From positions 248,001 through 312,000 of the forward strand of contig NZ_JAGQAZ010000001.1 in assembly GCF_024345375.1 (NCBI RefSeq): 64,000 bases of DNA, in the 5' to 3' direction. Of the stretch, positions 52,958-60,092 are shown in pieces. The DNA comes from Cyanobium sp. WAJ14-Wanaka (GTDB lineage: Bacteria > Cyanobacteriota > Cyanobacteriia > PCC-6307 > Cyanobiaceae). The notes under the pieces are model-generated. The model searched no databases and had not been told where the DNA came from. It saw nothing but the letters and a program-made list of their open reading frames with translations. A program made the position numbers and the translations under genes. Numbering within the stretch: position 1 is the first letter of the stretch; each line of letters opens with the position of its first letter.

Positions 52958-53905
52958 ATGAACCTCTGGATCCTGCAGAAACGTTGCTCGGGGTTGGTGG
53001 AGCCCTATGAGTTGATGCGGCTACGGGAGGAATCACGGCATTTTGGGGTGGCCCTAGAGGCCGTAGCACCCGAGGAGATCGATCTGATCGTTAGCCGCGG
53101 AGGCCGCCGCTCGATCCGTAGGTGTGGCCAAGAGGTTGATCTTCCCGATGTGCTGCTTAGCCGAACTGGCAGTGGCACCGACTACTTCTCCCTGGCAATC
53201 CTGCGCCAACTCGAACAGCTTGATGTGGCTGTAATTAACCCAAGTGGTGCGGTCGAGGCGGTCAAGGACAAGCTCTATGCCCACCAGTTGTTAGCCCAGC
53301 GCAATCTGCCGATTCCCCGCACCATGCTGGTGCGCTTTCCGGTGAACCTCGAGCTGGTTGCGGCTCAAATTGGCTTCCCCTGTGTTGTGAAGCTGCTGGT
53401 TGGTTCCTATGGCGATGGCATTGTGTTGAGCCAAGACCCCCGGAGCTTCCAGGATCTAATGGAGCTTGTCTCCGCCCTGGATCGATCCCAGAGCCTGATC
53501 CTGCAGCAGTACATCGATACCCGCCCCGGCCAGGACCTACGGGTATTTGTGATCGGTGGCAGGGTGCTCGGCGCGATGCTGCGCCGAAGTACGGATGGCA
53601 GCTTCAAGGCGAACATCAGCCGTGGTGGTGATGGTGAGGCCTTTGCCATCACCCCCGCAATTGAACAGCTGGCCTTGGCCAGTGCCGCCGCCGTGCAGCT
53701 TGATATTGCCGGAGTGGATCTACTTTTTGATGGTGATGGCTATAGCGTTTGCGAAGTAAACAGTGCCCCAGGCTTCTGCGGCTTTGAGGCAGCGACCGGC
53801 CTCAATGTTGCCCGCGCCATGCTCGAGCATTGCCAAGCACGGCAGCAAAAGCAGGGCGAAAGCTACGTACCAAGGGCCCCACGGGAGTTGGTTCAAAGCC
53901 AGTGA
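52958..53905 (+). CDS. RimK-type ATP-grasp ligase
   Basis: A 315-aa enzyme adding amino acids, often glutamate, to a peptide or cofactor carboxylate. N-terminal MNLWILQKRCSG and LPDVLLSRTGSGTDYFSLAILRQLEQLDVAVIN match RimK pre-ATP-grasp; the ATP-grasp core has FPCVVKLLVGSYGDGIVL, LQQYIDTRPGQDLRVFVIGG and the metal-binding VCEVNSAPGFCGFE. ATG at 52958. Its 3' end meets the decayed vapC. Confidence 0.88.
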   Translation: MNLWILQKRCSGLVEPYELMRLREESRHFGVALEAVAPEEIDLIVSRGGRRSIRRCGQEVDLPDVLLSRTGSGTDYFSLAILRQLEQLDVAVINPSGAVEAVKDKLYAHQLLAQRNLPIPRTMLVRFPVNLELVAAQIGFPCVVKLLVGSYGDGIVLSQDPRSFQDLMELVSALDRSQSLILQQYIDTRPGQDLRVFVIGGRVLGAMLRRSTDGSFKANISRGGDGEAFAITPAIEQLALASAAAVQLDIAGVDLLFDGDGYSVCEVNSAPGFCGFEAATGLNVARAMLEHCQARQQKQGESYVPRAPRELVQSQ

Positions 53906-54027
53906 GATTTGATCGCCAGTTGATGGATCAACTGGCGCGCGGCTTGGCGCTGGTCCTGGGTGGAGGCATCAGCGCCCTCTCCCTCCACGAAATAGCGGGC
54001 TAAAACATTGGTGTCGAGCCCGATCAC
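53893..54027 (-). pseudogene. Truncated VapC (PIN toxin) remnant
   Basis: Starts GTG with IGLDTNVLARYFVEGEGAD, the classic PIN-domain N-terminus holding the first catalytic Asp. It continues for ~44 codons and stops inside the tail of the RimK-like gene. The later acidic residues of the PIN site and about two thirds of the domain are missing, so it is not functional. Confidence 0.8.
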
Positions 54028-54159
54028 GGTTGCGGCAGGCTGGCGACATCAAAATCGACCGGTAAGGGTGGGCACCGACTCTTGAGTAGGCCGAAATGGT
54101 CTGAGGCCGAGCTGCTGGCGCAGGCTCTTGGGGATGGTGACCTGTCCCTTGCTGGTCAT
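54024..54159 (-). pseudogene. AbrB/VapB antitoxin remnant
   Basis: From ATG at 54159: TSKGQVTIPKSLRQQLGLRP, the conserved SpoVT/AbrB fold. After about 25 codons the normal frame is lost and it stops at 54049. The expected C-terminal end (VDFDVASLPQP) is legible in a shifted frame and ends TGA at 54024, overlapping the vapC GTG, as in intact modules. Confidence 0.75.
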
Positions 54160-54369
54160 TGAGCAGGAAGCTGAGGTGTCCACGCCCGGTTTCAGCAACG
54201 TCGTATCTGGTAATACTGCCAATCCATTTGGGTGCCTGCTGCTCTTTCGCACGAAAAATGGAATGAATTGCCCCTGCGGCGCCAATTCCGGCCTCGGCGC
54301 ATGGGGAGCTGGAGCCCGCCCTACGCGATTACATCCTGTTGATCACGCCCTGTCGCTTAAGAAAAGGGC

Positions 54370-54468
54370 GAACTGGCTGTAGCCAACCTATCGATTGATG
54401 CGGATGGGAATCTGTTCTTTATTGAGGTGAAGGGCCGGGTGGATGGGGCAGGGAGGCCACCCCATTGA
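54370..54468 (+). pseudogene. DUF3883-like fragment
   Basis: A 32-codon open stretch reading VANLSIDADGNLFFIEVKGRVDG, close to the nuclease-like core (D...FIEVKGR) of DUF3883 domains in helicases and defence enzymes. There is no start and no further homologous sequence on either side; a TGA ends it. It overlaps a TGGCTGTAGCCA element at 54374. Confidence 0.5.
54374..54385 (+). repeat. TGGCTGTAGCCA element, copy 2
   Basis: A 12-bp match to the element at 36465 and 56469. Here the flanks do not extend the stem. Confidence 0.5.
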
Positions 54469-54517
54469 CTTTCGCTGTCATGCTGATCCTAGAGTCCTAC
54501 TTCTGGAGGCAAGAAGC

Positions 54518-54748
54518 ATGAAAGTGACCGTGGAGCTTTCTGACCAGGAGATGACTGAAGTCCTGGAGCTGACCGGCGAGCGCAAAAAAGGGCCTGCCAT
54601 CCGGCGGTTGATGGAGGAAGCACTGCAGCTGCGCCGCCGGGCGCAGATCGCCCAGAAGTTTCTCAGCGGAGAGTGGGGCGTGGAGCTGGAGACCTACGAG
54701 GCAGACCAGGAACGCGAGCGCCTGCGGGCCCAGGAGATCGCCCCATGA
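54518..54748 (+). CDS. vapB: VapB-type antitoxin
   Basis: A 76-aa antitoxin: MKVTVELSDQEMTEVLELTG, then KKGPAIRRLMEEALQLRRRAQIAQKFLSGEWGVELETYEADQERERLRAQE. A ribbon-helix-helix-like N-terminus and a charged tail that would wrap the toxin. ATG at 54518 is chosen because GGAGG lies 8 bp before it. Overlaps vapC by ATGA, the usual arrangement. Confidence 0.85.
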   Translation: MKVTVELSDQEMTEVLELTGERKKGPAIRRLMEEALQLRRRAQIAQKFLSGEWGVELETYEADQERERLRAQEIAP

Positions 54749-55149
54749 CCCTTCTGCTCGACACCAGTCTCTGGATCGACTTCACCCGGGCTCGCAGCCC
54801 GGCGGCCATCAAGCAGTACATCGCGCCCTATGTGCTCGATCCCGCGGCCCATCTGGCAGAACCGGTTCGCTTCGAGGTGCTCCGTGCCGCAAGGCCCGAG
54901 GAGGCCCTAGTGCTCGAAGCCCAGTTCATCACCCTGCCCTTGCTTCCCACGCCAGCGGATCTCTGGCAGCAGGCGATTGACCTGGGCCAAGCCTGTCGCC
55001 GGATCGGCCGCACTGTGCTGAGCCTCGATCTGCTAGTTGCCGCCGTGGCCCTGCACCACAACGCCGAGCTGGTGAGCTTCGACGCCGACTTCGACGCCAT
55101 CGCTTCGGTGAGTGCCCTGCGTCTCAACCGCCTAACTCGCCCTCTCTGA
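54745..55149 (+). CDS. vapC: VapC-type PIN-domain ribonuclease toxin
   Basis: A 134-aa PIN toxin with all acidic positions in place: LLLDTSLWIDF (Asp near N-terminus), PVRFEVLRAA (Glu), LSLDLLVAAVALHHNAELVSFDADFDAIA (Asp pair). VapC toxins cleave tRNA or rRNA. Complete and intact, translationally coupled to vapB. Confidence 0.88.
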   Translation: MTLLLDTSLWIDFTRARSPAAIKQYIAPYVLDPAAHLAEPVRFEVLRAARPEEALVLEAQFITLPLLPTPADLWQQAIDLGQACRRIGRTVLSLDLLVAAVALHHNAELVSFDADFDAIASVSALRLNRLTRPL

Positions 55150-55204
55150 CATTGGAACCCAAACTCCAGCTGCCGTCGCTTATTGGGTGTGGGCGTCAGC
55201 GAGT

Positions 55205-55229
55205 GGTCTGTATTGCTTTTGTACAGACC
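55205..55229 (+). terminator. Hairpin downstream of vapBC
   Basis: GGTCTGTA and TACAGACC form an 8-bp perfect stem around a 9-nt T-rich loop, followed by an AATTTTG stretch. A plausible end for the vapBC transcript. The rest of 55150-55394 holds no gene that can be supported; two 9-bp TGACGGTTT direct repeats lie just before the next gene. Confidence 0.4.
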
Positions 55230-55394
55230 GTACGGAATTTTGAGTGCAGCTTTTTATGGCATGACACTCCTTGGAAGTGCATCTGACGTGGACCCCAGAA
55301 ACTGAGCCAGCCCTTATGAGAGCTTCCCTGCCCGCCAGCATTGGCCAGCAGATCTGCAGCTGACGGTTTTGACGGTTTGACTTAGGATCAGCCC

Positions 55395-55742
55395 ATGAGC
55401 GCGATCAGCCCAACCCTTCTCGTCGACCTGACCGCTGCCCTGCGCGAAGCGGGCCGCAGCGATCTGGTGGAACGCTTGATGGCCAGCACCCAGCCAGCCG
55501 TGCTCACCAGTACTGAAGCGGCAAGCCTGCTTGGCGTTGCTTCCGCCAATACCGTGAAGAACTGGCTGGAGGGCGGGCATTTCCCAGGAGCATTCCAAAC
55601 TCCAGGTGGCCACTGGCGTTTTCCGCGAGAAGAGGTCGAAGCCGTCATGATGCGGATGGAAGATCTTCGGGGCCGCAATCGACAGGTAGACCTCATGCCT
55701 GTTGGAGGGGATGAAGAGAGCATTCATCCACCTCTGCCCTGA
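55395..55742 (+). CDS. Excisionase-type HTH protein (antitoxin-like, partner missing)
   Basis: 115 aa: SPTLLVDLTAALREAGRSDLVERLMA, then a MerR/excisionase helix-turn-helix (LTSTEAASLLGVASANTVKNWLEGGHFPGAFQTPGGHWRFPREEVEAV). Proteins of this form are usually the first gene of a two-gene toxin-antitoxin unit. Here the expected downstream same-strand toxin is absent; a GNAT gene on the opposite strand faces it 4 bp away. Confidence 0.7.
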   Translation: MSAISPTLLVDLTAALREAGRSDLVERLMASTQPAVLTSTEAASLLGVASANTVKNWLEGGHFPGAFQTPGGHWRFPREEVEAVMMRMEDLRGRNRQVDLMPVGGDEESIHPPLP

Positions 55743-55746
55743 GGTT

Positions 55747-56229
55747 TCAGGTCAAGATCTTGCGCATAGTCAGGATTGGATCGCCATCATCCTGCGGGGA
55801 TGGCCCACCAGGATCCTCGTTGGTTGAACGTACCCATAGGCTGAGGCCAACACAGCTCTGCTTGGCCCTTGCGATGACCTCAAGGACAGTCATGATGGAC
55901 GCTGAGTAAGTCTGCCCAGGCGCTAGTGGGTTCTGGATGCGCTGAAACGACTGATCGACACCGATCATGTAGATCACCAGATACCTGGCTTTAGTGTCAC
56001 TTGCGTCGTCAGGATGGGGCCGCTTGCCGAAGTCAAAGGCGCAGTAACCCACAACTGGACCACCTTCTGCCACGCAGAAAACATAGGTGGGTGGTGAGGA
56101 TCGACCCTTATCGGCCTTGAACCATTTGCGACTGCGAAAGTAGTTGTCGGCAGTTTCGTAGCCACATGAGAACTGATCAAGAAAAGGATCATCTGGCAGC
56201 GCGAACTCGAAAAATATCTCTCCCGCCAT
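55747..56229 (-). CDS. GNAT-family N-acetyltransferase-like protein (internal segment missing)
   Basis: 160 aa. It resembles toxin-type GNATs: FSCGYETADNYFRSR (cf. F-x-C-G-x-x-x-L-D), YVFCVAEGGPVVGYCAFDFG, YLVIYMIGVDQSFQRIQ, ILTMRKILT at the end. After LWVRSTNE the sequence jumps to DPGGPSPQDDGDP, skipping the A-x-x-FY-x-K-x-GF segment normal in the fold. The loss is in frame. The acetyl-CoA loop (Q-x-x-G-x-G/A) is also unusual. Activity is doubtful. Confidence 0.55.
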   Translation of the reverse strand: MAGEIFFEFALPDDPFLDQFSCGYETADNYFRSRKWFKADKGRSSPPTYVFCVAEGGPVVGYCAFDFGKRPHPDDASDTKARYLVIYMIGVDQSFQRIQNPLAPGQTYSASIMTVLEVIARAKQSCVGLSLWVRSTNEDPGGPSPQDDGDPILTMRKILT

Positions 56230-56527
56230 TTGGACTTGTCATCCGCTCGCCACAGTATAGCGGCGACAATTGTGGCGAGTTCTTTGATGACTAGATAGAC
56301 CATTATTTGTGTTGTGCTGTACCTTTGCACCTTCAGCTAAGTTCCGTCTAAGTCTTGCTGAGTTGCGACTTGAACCGACCACTGGGCTTGCAGCTCTTCA
56401 GAAAAGAGCTCCGGCTCATCGGGCATCTCGTGGCACCCCAGCACCCGCCTCTGAAGAAAATATCGCGCTGGCTGTAGCCAGCCTGATCCAATCAGCTCGC
56501 GGCGCTGACCTGACCCCCGGGCCAATT
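56230..56527. other. Gap without a supported gene
   Basis: About 300 bp between the GNAT gene and the TspO-like gene. ORFs on both strands have shadow-like composition. It holds the third TGGCTGTAGCCA element (56469-56480) within a 7-bp-stem hairpin GCTGGCT-GT-AGCCAGC. AT-rich around 56230-56330, the likely promoter side of the GNAT gene. Confidence 0.4.
56469..56480 (+). repeat. TGGCTGTAGCCA element, copy 3
   Basis: Same 12-mer as at 36465 and 54374, in an intergenic hairpin. Confidence 0.55.
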
Positions 56528-56974
56528 TCAGCGATTTAGCCGCTGCATCTGCCAGGTCACCAGGGTGCCCAGGGGGCTCCAGAGCAAGTAGGGAATTAGT
56601 AGCAGCACCGCCGGTATTGAGTGGGGCAACACCACCATCGCCAGCGCTACGCCCCACATCCAGCCGGCCAGGCCCACTGCCGTGCCATTGCCCAGCTTGC
56701 GGGTGGTGCAGATCAGCCAGGTGTAGCTCTGCACCAGTAGCAGCAGGCCCAGGTAGCCAGCCATTAGGCCCCAGCTCCAGCTGCCGTTCCAAGTCAGCAG
56801 GGCTGAGCTGTAAAAGCAGACGTAGATGCTGATCCAGATCAGCGGTATCAGGCCCTCAAAGGTGAGCCAGGCCGGCCGCCGTAAACGAATGAACCAGGCG
56901 AATTGTTCGCGGCTTGGATTGAGCAGGGCCCCCACCGCCACCATCACCAGCAAGATCAGCAGCGCAGCAACCAT
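56528..56974 (-). CDS. TspO/MBR-family membrane protein
   Basis: 148 aa with five membrane helices. The TspO pattern is visible: RLRRPAWLTFEGLIPLIWISIYVCFYSSALLTW, NGSWSWGLMAGYLGLLLLVQSYTWLICTTRKLGNG, and a C-terminal PYLLWSPLGTLVTWQMQRLN. Tryptophan-rich; such proteins bind tetrapyrroles and cholesterol-like ligands. ATG at 56974 fits the family start; a 51-residue extension looks unrelated. Confidence 0.75.
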   Translation of the reverse strand: MVAALLILLVMVAVGALLNPSREQFAWFIRLRRPAWLTFEGLIPLIWISIYVCFYSSALLTWNGSWSWGLMAGYLGLLLLVQSYTWLICTTRKLGNGTAVGLAGWMWGVALAMVVLPHSIPAVLLLIPYLLWSPLGTLVTWQMQRLNR

Positions 56975-57062
56975 GGATCCTGTGTGGGGCCTCCCCAGCC
57001 TGGCCTGGCGCCAATCATTGCCGGGCATTCGCTGCAGCTGGGGCAAGAGCAATTCCCGTAGA

Positions 57063-57293
57063 TCAAACCTGCTCTGAATTGGCCGCCTGGGCTTCAAGGG
57101 CGGTGGATTGGAGGTTTTCAAATACATCCGCCAGCACCCGGGTCACATTTGCTGGCAACTTGGCCTCAGGGGCAGCCTGGGAAGCAAGCAAAACCATCGT
57201 GCAAGCGTCCACTAGGGCTGAGGCCTCCTGGGAAGTCAGGTTGATCAGGTGCTCCCCGTGGAGGTGGGTTACGCGCAAGGACTTGCCTGCCAC
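57063..57293 (-). CDS. Small hypothetical protein
   Basis: 76 aa: RVTHLHGEHLINLTSQEASALVDACTMVLLASQAAPEAKLPANVTRVLADVFENLQ. Helical and acidic with no motif. It fits a small soluble cyanobacterial protein. ATG start; 88 bp upstream of the TspO-like gene on the same strand. Confidence 0.6.
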   Translation of the reverse strand: MAGKSLRVTHLHGEHLINLTSQEASALVDACTMVLLASQAAPEAKLPANVTRVLADVFENLQSTALEAQAANSEQV

Positions 57294-57397
57294 TGCCTAG
57301 GAATGTATCAAGCGATACATGGCGAGCCCTTTTGTCACCTGATCTCTTCGGTATTGGGCGAGCGCGGAACCCTAGGGAGCCCCTTTATTTGGCTCCT

Positions 57398-57664
57398 ATG
57401 GATTGTCGCCGCCTGGTGGTTTGGATTGCTACGGGAATTTTGGGTTTCCAGGGGATCTCCCTGGCCGTGGGCCTGGTGCATTGCTGGAGTTTTGCCTCCT
57501 GGCATGTGCAGCGCCATGGACCAATGCAGCAGGCTCTCCAGCTTTGCGATCCCCTCCAACAACGCATCGATGATGCGGTCAGCCACGGCATTGGCCTGCT
57601 GGCTGTTTTGGCAGTGGGTGGGGTCGTTGGCGCCCTGACGCCCGGCCGCTCCGACCAGCCCTAG
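57398..57664 (+). CDS. Small two-span membrane protein
   Basis: 88 aa from ATG at 57398. Two hydrophobic spans (LVVWIATGILGFQGISLAVGLV and GLLAVLAVGGVVGAL) with a short loop rich in Cys, His and Gln between. Function unknown. Ends in a 4-bp convergent overlap with sodA. Confidence 0.6.
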   Translation: MDCRRLVVWIATGILGFQGISLAVGLVHCWSFASWHVQRHGPMQQALQLCDPLQQRIDDAVSHGIGLLAVLAVGGVVGALTPGRSDQP

Positions 57665-58404
57665 GAGAAGCGCCTGTTCACCTCATCCCAATTGACCAGA
57701 TCCCACCAGGCGCTGATGTATTTCGGGCGCATGTTTTGGTAGTTGAGGTAGTAGGCGTGCTCCCACAGATCTAGGCCAAGCAGGGGTTTTCCCCTTTCGA
57801 TGCCCGGTAGGTCCATCAGGGGGTTGTCCTGGTTGGCGGTGGTGGTGATGGCCAGGCCGCCATCGGGCTTGACGATCAGCCAGGCCCAGCCAGAACCAAA
57901 TACGGAGCTGGCCTCCTTGTTGAATTGCTCCTGCATGGCTGGCAGCGAGCCAAAGGCTGAATCAATTGCCTTGCTCAAGGCCTTTGATGGCTTACTGGCC
58001 CTGGCTGCCGTGGTGGACGTGCTTGCAGGTGCCATTACCAGCCAAAATTGGGAGTGGTTGTAGTGGCCGCCGCCGTTGTTGCGCACCGCCGTATTGAAGC
58101 GACCAATCTGCCCCTGGAGCTCTTCAACTGAAAGTTGCTCCAGCTCGGGGTAGGTGGCGATCTGGGCATTGAGATTATTCACGTAGGCGCCGTGGTGCCT
58201 GTCGTGGTGAATCTCCATCGTTTTTTGATCAATTTGCGGCTCCAGCGCCTCGCCTTGATAGGGCAGTGGCGGCAGCACATACTCCGCCCAGGCTGCTTCA
58301 GGCGCACCCAGCAATAGGGGCGCCAGCACCATTGGCAGTAGCAGCAGCAGGCCAACGAAAAAGGCTGCGGCCTTGCGGCCAAGCCGGGTCGATTGATGGG
58401 CCAT
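57661..58404 (-). CDS. sodA: Superoxide dismutase, Mn-type, membrane-anchored/exported
   Basis: A 247-aa Fe/Mn SOD with an N-terminal signal-anchor (FFVGLLLLLPMVLAPLLLGAPEAAWA). Metal ligands: His in MEIHHDRHHGAY, GHYNHSQFW, and Asp/His in GLDLWEHAYYLNYQN. NQDNPL and the GGGHYNH context favour manganese over iron. Such enzymes protect thylakoid or periplasmic sites from superoxide. ATG at 58404. Confidence 0.93.
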   Translation of the reverse strand: MAHQSTRLGRKAAAFFVGLLLLLPMVLAPLLLGAPEAAWAEYVLPPLPYQGEALEPQIDQKTMEIHHDRHHGAYVNNLNAQIATYPELEQLSVEELQGQIGRFNTAVRNNGGGHYNHSQFWLVMAPASTSTTAARASKPSKALSKAIDSAFGSLPAMQEQFNKEASSVFGSGWAWLIVKPDGGLAITTTANQDNPLMDLPGIERGKPLLGLDLWEHAYYLNYQNMRPKYISAWWDLVNWDEVNRRFS

Positions 58405-58551
58405 GGGGATGCCAGTGGCCACTGGGGCCAAATTTTCAGACAGGCTAATAAAGGCCAGGTGCCGCCGCTAATTCTTAAGGATGGCTTTATTTGCCAGTAG
58501 TTGCACATTCTGGAATCTTGTTTTCTATGGATATATATCTGATCCCTTTCC

Positions 58552-59289
58552 GTGGTTTCCGCCGATATACGCCAATCTTTTCCGGCTAAATACGCCGAAC
58601 TTGAGAAAGACCTGGCCGGCTATGCAGTGATCTCGGTGATGGGATCCTCTGCCCTGCTCAGTCTTGCGGTGCTGCAATATCCCCGCATTGATCTCTGGGC
58701 TGAATCGCTTAGCAAGCTATGGCAATTGCCCATACCCGATCAGGGGCCCCTGCTGATTTGCTGCAGCGATGATCTTCCCGATGGTTCCCTGCTCGACCTG
58801 CTCTCCCAGTTGCAGCAGCGATTAGGGCCCCAAAACAGCAAGCGCCCCATCAAGGTGCTGGCCCTGCTCGATTCCCACACCGATGGCCCCACCCTGAAGG
58901 CCCTGCTAAGGGCCGGGGTGCATGGGCTTTGCTGCATTGATGCAGTCGGCGAGGGCCAGGCCTTACTTGCCCTGGCCACCATCCTGCGGGAAAGTGTCTT
59001 TATCGATGATCGCTTCAGTAGGCGCCTTGCCGAACCCAGCGGCCCCAGCCAGTGCCTCGGATCAGTCGGTGGTTTGAGTGATCGGGAGCGCACGGTGCTG
59101 CAATTGCTAAGCGCTGGCTATAGCAGTGCGGAGATGGCTGGCCGCCTGCGGATTCGCCCCGATACGGTGCGCCGCTACCTCAGTGACGCCTACCAGAAGA
59201 TTGGCGTAAGGGATCGCTCCCAGGCGGTGGCCTGGTGCCTCAACCAGGGCTTAATGACGCGCCGTGAATTGCAGCAACTCTTTGGCTGA
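58552..59289 (+). CDS. LuxR/NarL-type transcription regulator
   Basis: 245 aa. The N-terminal half has receiver-like layout (LLICCSDDLPDGSLLDLL, VLALLDSHTDGPTLKALLRAGVHGLCCIDA) but not the standard acid-pocket residues. The C-terminal HTH is complete: GLSDRERTVLQLLSAGYSSAEMAGRLRIRPDTVRRYLSDAYQKIGVRDRSQAVAW. Similar layout to the protein at 47669. GTG at 58552, the start of a frame of protein-like composition. Confidence 0.8.
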   Translation: MVSADIRQSFPAKYAELEKDLAGYAVISVMGSSALLSLAVLQYPRIDLWAESLSKLWQLPIPDQGPLLICCSDDLPDGSLLDLLSQLQQRLGPQNSKRPIKVLALLDSHTDGPTLKALLRAGVHGLCCIDAVGEGQALLALATILRESVFIDDRFSRRLAEPSGPSQCLGSVGGLSDRERTVLQLLSAGYSSAEMAGRLRIRPDTVRRYLSDAYQKIGVRDRSQAVAWCLNQGLMTRRELQQLFG

Positions 59290-59313
59290 GAGGGTTTCGA
59301 GGTCAAGTAAGCG

Positions 59314-59469
59314 TTATTGATCGCGGGCCTTGGGCAGCCAGCGCGCCAAGGCGGGGCCATCGCCGAGGAAGGGCAGATGGTGCTCCACCCCATCCAGCAC
59401 ACCCCAAAAGACCATCCAGCCACTGATGGGGTGTGCCCGTTTGAATGATGGTGGGATTTGTAATCCCAC
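59314..59469 (-). CDS. Possible 51-aa small protein
   Basis: GTG at 59469, then LQIPPSFKRAHPISGW, then MVFWGVLDGVEHHLPFLGDG, ending ARWLPKARDQ. Composition is protein-like, with one hydrophobic stretch. It fills the gap downstream of the LuxR-type gene on the opposite strand. No homologue is recognised and no strong ribosome site is seen. Confidence 0.35.
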   Translation of the reverse strand: MGLQIPPSFKRAHPISGWMVFWGVLDGVEHHLPFLGDGPALARWLPKARDQ

Positions 59470-59478
59470 ATCTGTGGG
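59452..59478. promoter_or_regulatory. Two overlapping inverted repeats
   Basis: TGGGATT-TGT-AATCCCA (59452-59468) and CCCACA-TC-TGTGGG (59465-59478) share the CCCA arm, so only one hairpin can form at a time. It lies about 120 bp before the sigma-like gene. It could be an RNA switch or just a repeat; no ligand motif is recognised. Confidence 0.4.
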
Positions 59479-59597
59479 GATGGTTGGCCACGGGGGTGGA
59501 TTAGGCGCCAGTTGGCATCAGGAAATGGCTGGATAGATTTTTGGTTTTGCTTTTGTTTTGATGCGGTTTGTTTTAGAAGTTATTTTTGAATTCCTCC

Positions 59598-60092
59598 ATG
59601 CCCAGGGCCCTTGGTGGCTGGCACATTGAGGGCAATCGCACTGGAGCAATGCCTAATTCCAAGCCGGGTTTGATGGGCGACCACCACCGGGCCTTTGCCA
59701 TCAAACATCTCAATTTGGCTCGCCACCAGGCCCATCGTTTTGCGCGGCGCCATGACATCCCCTTTGAGGTTTTAATCGGCGTTGCCTATGAGGGGCTGTG
59801 TAAGGCAGCCCTGGGATTTGATGCCTCAAAGGGCTTCATGCCCTCTAGCTATGTGGTGCCAAAGGTGAAGGGTGAATTGCTCCACTATGTGCGCGATTTT
59901 GGCTACGGGCTGCGTATCAGTTGTGCCCTTAAGGAGCTCTGGATGCGGGGCCGCAGGCAGCTGCCGCTGGGCTATGGCGATGCCGAAATTGCCAGCCAGC
60001 TCAAGGTGAGCCTCGATCGCTGGCTGGAATGCCGATTGGCCTGCGAATTTGCCCCGATCCCCCTGGATCAGGCCTGGGCCTACTTGGAGTAG
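59598..60092 (+). CDS. Short sigma-70-like protein (region 2 only)
   Basis: 164 aa. Region 2 features are clear: AIKHLNLARHQAHRFARRHDIPFEVLIGVAYEGLCKAALGFDASKGFMPSSYVVPKVKGELLHYVRDFG. A partial region-3-like part follows (LKELWMRGRRQLPLGYGDAEIASQLKVSLDRWLE). The region 4 helix-turn-helix that reads the -35 box is missing. The start is uncertain (ATG at 59598, 59649 or 59673). It may be a truncated or specialised sigma factor. Confidence 0.65.
   Translation: MPRALGGWHIEGNRTGAMPNSKPGLMGDHHRAFAIKHLNLARHQAHRFARRHDIPFEVLIGVAYEGLCKAALGFDASKGFMPSSYVVPKVKGELLHYVRDFGYGLRISCALKELWMRGRRQLPLGYGDAEIASQLKVSLDRWLECRLACEFAPIPLDQAWAYLE

Noticed and set aside
54128-54382. Plus-strand ORF across the decayed antitoxin
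   Set aside because: It is the antisense of the AbrB remnant and shows no domain.
55284-55308. Sequence starting TGACGTGGACCCC, like an IS3-family end
   Set aside because: No transposase gene, second end or target duplication was seen; a single short resemblance is not enough.
56309-56539. Plus-strand ORF of 76 codons before the TspO-like gene
   Set aside because: Non-ATG-type start and shadow-like Ala/Arg/Pro composition; a hairpin element lies inside it.
57249-57638. Long ORF overlapping the small two-span membrane gene
   Set aside because: Another frame over the same DNA; the ATG at 57398 in the other frame has a cleaner membrane-protein pattern.
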